Below are positions 1 to 8,065 of a DNA stretch of 64,000 bases, in pieces; position 1 is the stretch's first letter; every line of letters starts with the position of its first letter. This stretch comes from Erwinia rhapontici (GTDB taxonomy: Bacteria > Pseudomonadota > Gammaproteobacteria > Enterobacterales > Enterobacteriaceae): contig NZ_VRKO01000014.1 of NCBI RefSeq assembly GCF_012271765.1, positions 62,001 to 126,000 of the forward strand, read 5' to 3'. The notes below the pieces were generated by a model, which was not told the DNA's origin, did not search any database, and was given only the letters and a program-made list of their open reading frames with translations. The position numbers and the translations under genes were made by a program.

Positions 1-1817
1 TGACGCGCGACACCGAGACCCAGGACGCGCGCGAAGGGGCAATCAATACTGCCCTGGCGCTGAATGACGTGCCAAAAGCACGCGGTCTGGCCAGTGGCCT
101 GCGCGGGGAACCTTCACCGGAACGTCTGCTGCTGCTGGCGCGAGTGTCCGAAGCGGAAGGCGACCACAACCAGGCGCTGAGCTATCTGCGCACGGCGAAA
201 GGCAAGATGATTGGCCTGGATGGCAGCAGCGTGGGCAGCACGGTCGGTATTGGCGGGCTGACGTTATCAGATAACCCGTTTATCAACCGCACCACCATGA
301 CGGTACGCAAATCACCTTCGGTGTATGGCAATACCATGCCCTGGCAGCAGGCACCGGATGCACGTGACTACCGTGATATTGAGGGTGTCAGCGGCGGCCT
401 GACGGTGGTTGGCGGTGGCTCAGAGGCCGCCCTCAAGCAGAACCAGACGCTGCACCAGATCGACACCATGATGGACGATCTGACGAAAGATACCGGAACC
501 TGGATGCAGGGGGGCGTGCAGATCCGTGGACGTGACGGCGAAAACGGCTTAAGTAAGCTGACCGAAGCCAAAGCCCCGCTGGTGTGGTCAAGTTCTCCGC
601 TGGGTGATGCGCGTTTTGAGTTTACCGTAACGCCAATGACGCTGAGTGCGGGTAGTGCTGATGGGGATGCTTATCGCCGTTCAGGAACAGGTGCGATCCA
701 GCAGGGTGTAAATAATTTGGTCTCGACTATAACGGGCGAAGCCAATGACACGAACACAAATGCAACACGGACGGCTTTACTCGCTGCGCATCCTGAGCTG
801 AATATCGATGAGCTTAAATTGCTGAAGTTTGATGATTTAAATCCACTAACGTCAACGGGCTTGGATAACCTTAACTATATTGATAACAATAAAGATATCC
901 GGAATTATTTAAAAGCCTCTTCATTCAAACCCAATGTTGACAGTGACGGTAACGGTTCTGGTGATTCACAGACAGCTTCCGGCGTAGAGCTTAACCTGGC
1001 CTTGAGTGGTGACAGCTACAAAATTGACCTCGGCAGCACGCCGCTTGGTCAGGATCTCAGTACTTTGGTCGGTGGTGTAAAGTGGGCGCCGAAGCTGACG
1101 GACTACCTGACACTGGTTCTGACCGGTGAACGCCGTGCCGTCACCGACAGCCTGCTCTCTTATGTGGGTGTGAAAGACAAGTTCACTGGTAAGAGCTGGG
1201 GTCGCGTGACCAAAAACGGCGGTAACGCGCTGTTAAGTTATGATGATGGCGATGCCGGATTCTATGTGGGCGCAGGCGGTTACAGCTATATCGGTGAAAA
1301 CGTCGCCAGCAACACCTCGTTAGTGGGGAACGCCGGTGCCTATGTGCGTCCGTTCCACTTTAATGACCGCGAGCTGAAAACCGGTATTAGCTTGAGCTGG
1401 ATGGATTTCTCTAAAAACCTCAGTTATTACAGCTACGGACAGGGCGGCTACTTCAGCCCGCAGAACTATGTCAGCGTGTCGTTCCCGGTCGAGTTTACGC
1501 AGACCTATGATGACCTGAGCGTGAAGATCGGTGGCGCGGCGGGCTATCAGTCCTATACGCAGGATAAAAGCGATTATTTCCCGAATAACAGTGATTACCA
1601 GGCATTGCTGAAAGAGCTTGTTGACGACGGATATAGCAAAGAAGATCAATATTCCGGCGGCAGCAAAAGCGGCATCGGCTATAACCTGCATGCGGGTGCC
1701 GATTACAAGATCAACAAAGACGTTACCATTGGCGGTCAGTTGGGCTATGACACCTTTGGCGACTATAACGAAAGTACAGCGCAGCTCTACTTCCGCTACA
1801 TGCTGGGAGGCAAATAA
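1..1817 (+). CDS. bcsC: Cellulose synthase outer-membrane subunit BcsC, first copy (3' part)
   Basis: The reading frame is open from base 3, so this is the C-terminal part (about 604 residues) of a gene that begins before the window. The first ~70 codons look like the last TPR repeats. The rest is the BcsC C-terminal beta-barrel (PF05420 type), with many alternating aromatic and glycine strands and a terminal segment ending YFRYMLGGK. BcsC forms the outer-membrane pore for the cellulose chain, and its periplasmic TPR stalk contacts other Bcs proteins. bcsD follows 2 bases after the stop and bcsZ overlaps bcsD, so they are one operon. Codons from about 700 to 1000 are more AT-rich and encode a polar Asn/Asp-rich insertion that the second BcsC (12943-15921) lacks. 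Family assignment is firm; the N-terminal part cannot be seen. Confidence 0.9.
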   Translation, partial: TRDTETQDAREGAINTALALNDVPKARGLASGLRGEPSPERLLLLARVSEAEGDHNQALSYLRTAKGKMIGLDGSSVGSTVGIGGLTLSDNPFINRTTMTVRKSPSVYGNTMPWQQAPDARDYRDIEGVSGGLTVVGGGSEAALKQNQTLHQIDTMMDDLTKDTGTWMQGGVQIRGRDGENGLSKLTEAKAPLVWSSSPLGDARFEFTVTPMTLSAGSADGDAYRRSGTGAIQQGVNNLVSTITGEANDTNTNATRTALLAAHPELNIDELKLLKFDDLNPLTSTGLDNLNYIDNNKDIRNYLKASSFKPNVDSDGNGSGDSQTASGVELNLALSGDSYKIDLGSTPLGQDLSTLVGGVKWAPKLTDYLTLVLTGERRAVTDSLLSYVGVKDKFTGKSWGRVTKNGGNALLSYDDGDAGFYVGAGGYSYIGENVASNTSLVGNAGAYVRPFHFNDRELKTGISLSWMDFSKNLSYYSYGQGGYFSPQNYVSVSFPVEFTQTYDDLSVKIGGAAGYQSYTQDKSDYFPNNSDYQALLKELVDDGYSKEDQYSGGSKSGIGYNLHAGADYKINKDVTIGGQLGYDTFGDYNESTAQLYFRYMLGGK

Positions 1818-1819
1818 GC

Positions 1820-2284
1820 ATGAGTCAGTTACAGGAACGCACCCTGCAATATTACCGTCAGCAGCAGTATCAGCCGGGCTGGTTTGATCTGCTAAGTGTG
1901 ATGATTAACGGGATGCTGAATAACGCCGGTGAGCGCGAAAGTCAGGCTTTTTTACGTCAGATGGGCGATAACCTGGCCCACCGTTACCCGCTGGGCGCGA
2001 TCGCTACCGTGGCGGATCTGGAAGCACAGATCAATCAGGTGCTGGCGCGCTTCAACTGGGGGTTTGTTGATCTTAAACCGTCGGAGACGGCGATTGTTAT
2101 CGATCATCTGGCGCTGCCGCCGGGCGATGGGGTGATGCCAGACCGTCAGTGGCGTCTGGCGTTGGGTGCGGTTCTGCTGGGCCTGTATGCCCGCTGGCTG
2201 CGCGGTCAGGGAGGGAGCGATAACGTTGCCCTGACCTGTGAAGAAACCGGTGAAAGCTCACTGCGTTTTCGTTACCAGGCGTGA
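1820..2284 (+). CDS. bcsD: Cellulose synthase periplasmic subunit BcsD
   Basis: This 154-residue protein has the length and character of BcsD (AxCesD family, PF03500). BcsD is a small periplasmic octamer-forming protein that guides cellulose chains towards ordered ribbons in Komagataeibacter and in BcsD-type enterobacterial clusters. There is no signal peptide, as is usual for the family. It begins 2 bases after the upstream bcsC stop, and its own stop overlaps the start of bcsZ, indicating translational coupling. Its presence marks this as a different operon type from the bcsEFG/RQABC system at 3461-15921, which has no bcsD. Identification rests on sequence character plus context. Confidence 0.85.
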   Translation: MSQLQERTLQYYRQQQYQPGWFDLLSVMINGMLNNAGERESQAFLRQMGDNLAHRYPLGAIATVADLEAQINQVLARFNWGFVDLKPSETAIVIDHLALPPGDGVMPDRQWRLALGAVLLGLYARWLRGQGGSDNVALTCEETGESSLRFRYQA

Positions 2285-3294
2285 GGAATATGATGATGGC
2301 AATGCTCAGGACAGGCATGATTCTGCTCGCACTGGTGCTGGGGATGTCCCAGGCCAGTGCCGCAGAGGGTTGGAGCACGTTTAAAACGCGTTTTATGACA
2401 TCCGAAGGACGTATCCAGGATACGGGCAATAAGAATGTCAGCCACACGGAAGGCCAGGGCTATGCGATGCTGATGGCGGTGTATTACAACGACCGCAGCA
2501 GTTTTGACAGCCTGTGGGGCTGGACGCAGAAGAACCTCAGCAATCCGAACAACGGTCTGTTCTACTGGAAGTACACCCCCGGTGCCAGCGACCCGGTCAG
2601 TGACCGCAACAACGCTTCTGATGGTGATGTGCTGATCGCCTGGGCCCTGCTGAAAGCGGGCAATAAGTGGAACGTACCGGCGTATTTACAAGCGTCCGAT
2701 CGTCTGCAAAAAGCGATTATTGACCGCAATGTGATCACCTTTGCCGGGCGGACGATTATGTTGCCTGGCGCCCAGGGTTTTAACAAAACCAGCTATGTGA
2801 TCCTCAACCCGTCTTACTTTGTTTTCCCGGCATGGCGTGACTTTGCTGCCCGCAGCCATTTGAAGGTGTGGAATGCTCTGATTGACGACGGTACGCAGTT
2901 GCTCTCTGAAATGCGTTTTGGTGACAGTGGCCTGCCAATGGACTGGGTGGCAATGAACGCCGACGGTTCAATGGCTCCGGCTACCGCCTGGCCGCCGCGT
3001 TTCAGTTATGATGCAATCCGTGTTCCGCTTTATCTGCACTGGTATGATCCTGCCTCGCTGCAACTTGTGCCGTTCCAGCGTTTCTGGATGAACTTCCAGC
3101 GGCTGCAAACGCCGGCCTGGATTGATGTGCTGAGTAACGATAAAGCGCCGTACAATATGGCGGGCGGTCTGCTGGCGGTGCGTGATTTGACGCTGGATGA
3201 TACCGGTTATATTAATGATGCGTTGAACAGCAGTGAGGATTATTATTCGGCCAGTCTGCGTCTGTTGACGTTCCTGGCACTGAACGACCGCTAA
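2281..3294 (+). CDS. bcsZ: Periplasmic endo-1,4-beta-glucanase BcsZ (GH8)
   Basis: This 337-residue protein has an N-terminal signal peptide with cleavage likely after ASA. It carries the glycoside hydrolase family 8 signature [11 protein letters not shown], whose Glu is the general acid. BcsZ hydrolyses beta-1,4-glucan in the periplasm and is needed for normal cellulose output. The GTG at 2281 overlaps the bcsD stop. ATG codons at 2290, 2293 and 2296 lie close behind a GAGGA ribosome-binding site and are equally likely starts. In E. coli bcsZ lies between bcsB and bcsC. Here the second operon lacks it, so this is the only BcsZ in the window. It is followed by palindromic repeats and converges on bcsG. 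Confidence 0.93.
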   Translation: MRNMMMAMLRTGMILLALVLGMSQASAAEGWSTFKTRFMTSEGRIQDTGNKNVSHTEGQGYAMLMAVYYNDRSSFDSLWGWTQKNLSNPNNGLFYWKYTPGASDPVSDRNNASDGDVLIAWALLKAGNKWNVPAYLQASDRLQKAIIDRNVITFAGRTIMLPGAQGFNKTSYVILNPSYFVFPAWRDFAARSHLKVWNALIDDGTQLLSEMRFGDSGLPMDWVAMNADGSMAPATAWPPRFSYDAIRVPLYLHWYDPASLQLVPFQRFWMNFQRLQTPAWIDVLSNDKAPYNMAGGLLAVRDLTLDDTGYINDALNSSEDYYSASLRLLTFLALNDR

Positions 3295-3301
3295 TGCCTG
3301 T

Positions 3302-3460
3302 GGGTCGGGCATGCCCGACCCCTACAACGGACAGGCTACCCACCCTCATTTTGCGTAGGGGCGAGGCACGCCCGATCCCTGCAACGGACAGGCTACTCAC
3401 CCTCATTTGCGTAGGGGCGAGGCACGCCTCGCCCTGAAACGGGTCGGGCATGCCCGACCC
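3302..3460. repeat. Cluster of GC-rich 20-bp palindromes between bcsZ and bcsG
   Basis: The convergent intergenic gap holds four related palindromes. Two are perfect copies of GGGTCGGGCATGCCCGACCC (3302-3321 and 3441-3460). One is a GGGCGAGGC/GCCTCGCCC version (about 3415-3434) and one is degenerate (about 3358-3380). The units are flanked by GTAGGGG or CCCCTAC, and the spacer AACGGACAGGCTAC is repeated. The TAG stop codon of bcsG (3461-3463 on the minus strand) lies inside the conserved CCCCTAC flank. They probably act as a bidirectional terminator or mRNA 3' stabiliser and belong to a family seen again at 28044-28153. Confidence 0.85.
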
Positions 3461-5116
3461 CTACTGTGGATACGCCACCCAATCCCCACCGTTCAGCCGA
3501 ATCCACGGTTTCCCCTGATACATCATCACCACCGCATTATCATTCTCGGAGATCACCGGGGTTTGGGGTAAATCAGCCGTCAGTGTCGCCATATTCACAT
3601 TGGCGGCATTAAACACCTGACCATCAACCACGCGGGAAACCAACTCGGAAATCGCAAGCAGGCTGGTCGGCGTACTGACATTCAGCGGCTGTGCAGCATG
3701 GGGTGCCTTCATCCCAACAAACTTGATGCCCACCGGAACATGGGTAATCGACGGGCTGGGAATATCGCGCAGGCCGGACATCTGCATCCGGTCACCTTCC
3801 AGCGCCGCACCGTGCTCTGGCACCACCAGCACCATCACCCGGCGGCCGGACTTATCCAGATTGGTCAGAAAATCATCCAGCTGATCGAACAGCTTTTTCG
3901 CCCGTGGCTCCCAGGGGGCGGTTTTGTTGCTACCCAGTTCACGCGTGCCGTCGTGCAGTGGGATCAGATTATAGAAAGTGGCACTGCGGGCCTCGCTGCT
4001 TTTCTGCCGGTCATCCAGCCAGCGCTGCATCACCTGGGCATCATCAAACACTGGTTCCCCGTCAAACGAGGTTAACTGAGGTTTCAGCCCGGCCTGTGAC
4101 ATCAGCGGTGCCTGTAAATTGCCGTCATCACGCAGTTCCTGCAAATAACCGCCAAATACACCCGGATGGTCCAGCATCAGCTGTTGCTTAAAGCCGAGCT
4201 TCGCCAGGTTATCAAACAGATAGCAACGCTCATCAACCGGTTTGTACAGATCGCTGTGCGAACTCTGACCACAGCTGGCACGCAGCAGGCGGATCCCCGC
4301 CGGGCCGCTGTAGCCGGTCGCGGCATTGTAGTTATCCAGCACCACATCAAAGTGCTGCCACAGTGGGTGATTGCGCAGTTTCGCAAACTCGATGTCTGAC
4401 CAGGCCAGCGAGCAGATATTGATCACCAGAATATCAAAGGGCGCGGAGTCCGCAGGCAGCGTCTCCGGGAACTGCGTAATGCGCTGTTTTTCGCTGTTAT
4501 AGAAGGCGTTCAGATGAGCCGTCAGGTTGGCGCTGGTGGGAGGAAGCGTCTCTTCCATACCGCTTGCCGCACTTTTTGTGGCCTCAGGTGCCGGGTTTGT
4601 TGCCACCGGCGGTGTGGCTTCCCCGGCAGGCAGCAGGTTAAATGCCGGTCCGGCGAGGTTCACTACGTTCACCCACACCAGCATCAGCGAAACCACCACC
4701 GTCACCCGCACCCATTGGGCAAGGAACAGATACAGCACCAGCAGAATAAAGGCACCGCCGACCATCTGCCAGTTGATGAAGCGGGTCGTTAAGTCCAGCA
4801 GATAGTCGGCGGAAAACCCGGCGAGCTGCCCGCCCTGGCTAAGCAGTGTTTGCAGGCCCGGTAGCCAGGTATCCTGCCAGAACAGGGCAATACCAATAGG
4901 AATGGAGACCCAGTGACGCAGCCGGTGCAGCTTCACCGATGGGATCGGCATCAGCAGCCACGCCAGGAAAATCAGATTGTTCAGCGCATGGAAATTAAGG
5001 TAGCCAAACCACAGCAACCCAAACTTGAGCAGAAAGTAAAAATTCCAGCCGCCCAGCCCGCGCCAGTAGCGCCAGACAGGGGGGGAAGAAGAAGTGACAG
5101 GTTGGCGATCGTTCAT
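3461..5116 (-). CDS. bcsG: Cellulose phosphoethanolamine transferase BcsG
   Basis: This 551-residue inner-membrane protein has about four N-terminal transmembrane segments within the first 160 residues, followed by a large periplasmic alkaline-phosphatase-fold domain. BcsG transfers phosphoethanolamine from phospholipid to cellulose in enterobacteria. Family features visible are NICSLAW, the GYSGPAG nucleophile-serine segment, RASCGQSSHSD, and the zinc-site motif VVPEHGAALEGD. The length matches E. coli BcsG. Its start overlaps the bcsF stop by 4 bases, so bcsE-bcsF-bcsG are cotranscribed on the minus strand. The stop codon falls in a palindromic repeat. Confidence 0.95.
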   Translation of the reverse strand: MNDRQPVTSSSPPVWRYWRGLGGWNFYFLLKFGLLWFGYLNFHALNNLIFLAWLLMPIPSVKLHRLRHWVSIPIGIALFWQDTWLPGLQTLLSQGGQLAGFSADYLLDLTTRFINWQMVGGAFILLVLYLFLAQWVRVTVVVSLMLVWVNVVNLAGPAFNLLPAGEATPPVATNPAPEATKSAASGMEETLPPTSANLTAHLNAFYNSEKQRITQFPETLPADSAPFDILVINICSLAWSDIEFAKLRNHPLWQHFDVVLDNYNAATGYSGPAGIRLLRASCGQSSHSDLYKPVDERCYLFDNLAKLGFKQQLMLDHPGVFGGYLQELRDDGNLQAPLMSQAGLKPQLTSFDGEPVFDDAQVMQRWLDDRQKSSEARSATFYNLIPLHDGTRELGSNKTAPWEPRAKKLFDQLDDFLTNLDKSGRRVMVLVVPEHGAALEGDRMQMSGLRDIPSPSITHVPVGIKFVGMKAPHAAQPLNVSTPTSLLAISELVSRVVDGQVFNAANVNMATLTADLPQTPVISENDNAVVMMYQGKPWIRLNGGDWVAYPQ

Positions 5117-5304
5117 CGTTTCTTGGTTTCCGAATCAGGAGATTTTCGCCGCCAGGTCCCTTCATATTTCAGGGCGCGGGGGGGCAGAACACGGTGCAGG
5201 ATCCCGCGCCATTTTTTGGGCAGCCAGCGGCTGTAAAAAGGCTTCAGTAATAACAGGATCAACAGCAGCAGAATGACGATCTGCACCCCATCCATCAGTG
5301 TCAT
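5113..5304 (-). CDS. bcsF: Small membrane protein BcsF
   Basis: This 63-residue protein has one hydrophobic N-terminal segment (VQIVILLLLILLLLKPFY) followed by a basic cytoplasmic tail. BcsF is a short membrane protein that works with BcsE and BcsG in phosphoethanolamine-cellulose production and helps recruit BcsE to the membrane. It overlaps both bcsE upstream and bcsG downstream by 4 bases, which is the standard bcsEFG arrangement. The call rests on this exact context, length and topology. Confidence 0.9.
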   Translation of the reverse strand: MTLMDGVQIVILLLLILLLLKPFYSRWLPKKWRGILHRVLPPRALKYEGTWRRKSPDSETKKR

Positions 5305-6848
5305 TGCGGGCCCTCTTTATCTGAACGGGTGGCGAGCGTCACTTCTTCCGGCACCAGGCGGATCTCTGGCTGTTTGGTATCGGCCGCCAATTCGTGGGTC
5401 TCAGTCGGTGGGGCATCACGCCAGGCGCTGGGCAACATACTGGTTATCTGCCTGACTTCCGAGAGGATTTGTAAATCTTCAAACCACACCATCCGGTTGG
5501 TGAAAATCTCGTTGGGTGGCAGATGGAAAATGTACTGCAATGCCGTATCCAGGTCGTTGTAACGGCAGGAAGAGAGGAACAGATACACCCGGTCCTCTAT
5601 ACGCGTCACAAGGTCACCGTAGCGTCGCGGCTTGCACAGCGTCAGTGCCTGTTCAGGGCTGAGTTCCGGAACGGGACGCAGGGCCACCAGCAGACCTTTG
5701 CCATCCTCCGGCAGCATGGTGTTATCGATCAACCGTGCCACTGAGCGGCAAAAATGCTCCAGCGGCAGGTAGCCTTTCTCCTGCAGTGGCTGCATGGAGC
5801 GCAGTAAAACGCCAAGGTCAGCAGGCACATGGCGGTTATAGAACTGCCCCTGCAACCCTTCCAGAGTGGTCAGAAAACGCGACATAGTGGCATTGAAGGG
5901 CACGATGGCATTCACGCCGCAGGCCAGCAGCAGGCGTTCATCGCTGTAGCGCAGGGACGTTTGCATTTCACGCACCACAATTTTCAGGGCGCTGCCGCGC
6001 GTGCGGCGCAGGCCGTGAATATCACCCGCCAGAGTCGCGATCTGGTCGTTATGATGCAGATTAAAGATCACCGTGGCGGCACTGGCCTGCTGTGCCCGGC
6101 TGGCAAGCTGGCTGTTATCATCAAACAGCGTCCATGCGCTGGAAAGAGGGGGCGCACCTTCCAGTACCGTTTTTTCTGCCAGATAAAGATATTCATCATT
6201 TAATGTTAACGGTGTGTTTTGCTCTTCTTCATTAATTTGCTGGAAAGCATCCTGAATCAAAGTGAGGCGCAGCGCACGATCTGCCAGCATGCCACTTTTA
6301 TTACACCACCAGTTAACCCGGTAATTCCAGCTGTCCTGTTGCCATTCAAGATGCGACAAACCATCCAGATGGCGATAGCGTGTCTGTAAATCATTGCGCA
6401 GAAGATTAACGCCGGGACCGGAGGTGATAATCAACAATGTTGATTTTCGCGCGGTTAACCATTTTTGAATCCCCTTCAGCCAGTTATTTAACTCAATGGA
6501 CGATAACGTCTCCCACGTACTGAAGGCGGTATAAAAAATCAGGAATCGGGGTTTATTGGCTAATACCCGGGAAAAATCTTCCGCTAAATCCATCAGCGCT
6601 TCGGTCGTTTCAGGCAAAGAGAATAACGGGATCTTATTCGGGCCGCCTTGTGGGGCAGGTGTCAGCAGGCTGTGGGGAGGTTCAGTCGTGCTGATCAGGG
6701 TCAACGCTCGTTGAGCGGCTATCGTCTGGCGCACCAGCAGGCGTGCATCTTCCTGCCTGTTTACTGTGACCCAGTAGCAGCCTGGCGGTTGCATCAACAC
6801 TAATTCATTTTGAACCTGTCCAAGCCCTAAGGTAAATGAAATCGTCAT
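5301..6848 (-). CDS. bcsE: c-di-GMP-binding cellulose regulator BcsE
   Basis: The 515-residue protein starting MTISFTLG aligns in length and pattern with E. coli BcsE (523 residues). BcsE has degenerate REC-like and GGDEF-like domains. Its C-terminal part binds c-di-GMP through an RxGD I-site, seen here as RYGD about 110 residues before the C-terminus. Other shared stretches are VLEGAPPLS, LRRTRGSALKIVVRE, DERLLLACG and NRMVWFEDLQ. The frame stays open upstream to 7073, but that extension is not family-like, so the ATG at 6848 is preferred despite a weak ribosome-binding site. It is divergent from bcsR and heads the bcsEFG operon. Confidence 0.92.
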   Translation of the reverse strand: MTISFTLGLGQVQNELVLMQPPGCYWVTVNRQEDARLLVRQTIAAQRALTLISTTEPPHSLLTPAPQGGPNKIPLFSLPETTEALMDLAEDFSRVLANKPRFLIFYTAFSTWETLSSIELNNWLKGIQKWLTARKSTLLIITSGPGVNLLRNDLQTRYRHLDGLSHLEWQQDSWNYRVNWWCNKSGMLADRALRLTLIQDAFQQINEEEQNTPLTLNDEYLYLAEKTVLEGAPPLSSAWTLFDDNSQLASRAQQASAATVIFNLHHNDQIATLAGDIHGLRRTRGSALKIVVREMQTSLRYSDERLLLACGVNAIVPFNATMSRFLTTLEGLQGQFYNRHVPADLGVLLRSMQPLQEKGYLPLEHFCRSVARLIDNTMLPEDGKGLLVALRPVPELSPEQALTLCKPRRYGDLVTRIEDRVYLFLSSCRYNDLDTALQYIFHLPPNEIFTNRMVWFEDLQILSEVRQITSMLPSAWRDAPPTETHELAADTKQPEIRLVPEEVTLATRSDKEGPQ

Positions 6849-7145
6849 AAGATTTTTTTGCACCAGGAATAATCCAGCGTGATGGCAGCCTGGAAAAAAT
6901 TTTTCATACCGCTTGTTATACTGTAAATATACATTACTACTTAACAGGTGCCAGTGAATCATTGATATCGCTTTCACATTTTTATGCATTAGATTGTCGG
7001 GATAGTCTGACCACTGACGGCGGTCAGTGTGGGGTCGTGCGCCATCGATGTCTTTTCTGGCATGGTAAAGCAATGAGCTTTAACTCATTAACGTGACAAA
7101 TGTGTATTATTAAATCGACCTGTTCCTGCATAATGGCTGGCAAAG
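6849..7145. promoter_or_regulatory. Divergent bcsE / bcsR control region
   Basis: This 297-bp gap separates the divergent bcsEFG and bcsRQABC operons and must hold both promoters. It is more AT-rich than the flanking genes. I could not assign a specific operator or a convincing -35/-10 pair by eye. Confidence 0.5.
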
Positions 7146-7337
7146 ATGAATAAAAATCAGCGTCCTGCTTTACAAATCGAGAGTGAGCCACCTGATGATA
7201 TTAGTGCATTGGGGGAGGCATTTTCACTCGGCGCATTTCGTTATATCGATATTGCCCGTCAGGAAAGACTGGCTGCCATTTATGCGCGATGGCCACTACT
7301 GACAGAATTGGGTGCACTTCAGAATAAGGAAAGTTAA
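7146..7337 (+). CDS. bcsR: Cellulose synthase regulator BcsR
   Basis: This 63-residue cytoplasmic protein contains the BcsR/YhjR pattern, ending in DISALGEAFSLGAFRYIDIA followed by a helix with RWPLL. BcsR forms a complex with BcsQ that activates and localises the Bcs secretion machinery. The stop codon TAA shares one base with the bcsQ start at 7337, so the two are translationally coupled. It is the first gene of the bcsRQABC operon. Confidence 0.92.
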   Translation: MNKNQRPALQIESEPPDDISALGEAFSLGAFRYIDIARQERLAAIYARWPLLTELGALQNKES

Positions 7338-8065
7338 TGCCGATCGTTGCATTGTCGGGATTACGTGGCGGTGTGGGTACCACTTCTGTCACAGCAGGGC
7401 TGGCCTGGGCGCTGAACCGCCTTGGGGAAAGGACTATTGCCATTGATTTTTCACCACATAATCAGCTGAGTACCCATTTTAATTCTCCCGTAACACAGTC
7501 CCGTGGCTGGGCACACAGCATGCGACACCAGCAGCCGTGGCAGCAGAGCGCGATGCGTTATACCGCGCAACTCGACTTTATTCCCTTTGGGCAGCTTCCG
7601 CGTGAAGAAGGACAGGATTATTTTCGTCAGCCTGAAGCGTTACTGACCCCGTGGTCCACGCGTCTTGAAGCCCTGCGTAGCGAGTATCGCTGGGTACTGC
7701 TGGATATCCCGGCGGAGTTATCCCATCTGAATCCTTCGCTGCTGCAGGCCGATCACCATTTACTGGTGCTCAACCCGGATGGCAACTGCCATCTGCGCCT
7801 GCATCAGGCGAGCTTTCCTGCCAACACCCTGTTCCTGATCAACCAGTTTACTTCCGTCAGCAAGGCGCAGCAGGATTTGCACCAGCTGTGGTTAAGCTCG
7901 CTCAGGGCGATGGTTCCGCTGGTGATCCATCGCGATGAGGCAGTGGCCGAAGCGCTGTTGAGCAAGCAACCGCTGGGCGAATATCGCCCACTCAGCCTGG
8001 CGGCAGAGGAGATGGCGACACTGGCGACCTGGTGCCTGGTCAACCTTAAAGGTAAAGCGGCATGA
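7337..8065 (+). CDS. bcsQ: Cellulose biosynthesis ATPase BcsQ (MinD/ParA-like)
   Basis: This 242-residue P-loop ATPase of the MinD/ParA family has an N-terminal deviant Walker A motif in SGLRGGVGTTSVTAG and a Walker B-like WVLLDIPAE. BcsQ partners BcsR and is required for cellulose secretion at the cell pole. In laboratory E. coli K-12 the gene carries a nonsense codon. Here the frame is intact and near the usual length. It overlaps bcsR by one base and bcsA by four (ATGA). Confidence 0.95.
   Translation: MPIVALSGLRGGVGTTSVTAGLAWALNRLGERTIAIDFSPHNQLSTHFNSPVTQSRGWAHSMRHQQPWQQSAMRYTAQLDFIPFGQLPREEGQDYFRQPEALLTPWSTRLEALRSEYRWVLLDIPAELSHLNPSLLQADHHLLVLNPDGNCHLRLHQASFPANTLFLINQFTSVSKAQQDLHQLWLSSLRAMVPLVIHRDEAVAEALLSKQPLGEYRPLSLAAEEMATLATWCLVNLKGKAA

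Noticed and set aside
3302-3460. CRISPR-like array in the bcsZ-bcsG gap
   Set aside because: The repeats are palindromic, unequal and few, with similar spacers. They are GC-rich intergenic palindromes, not a CRISPR array.
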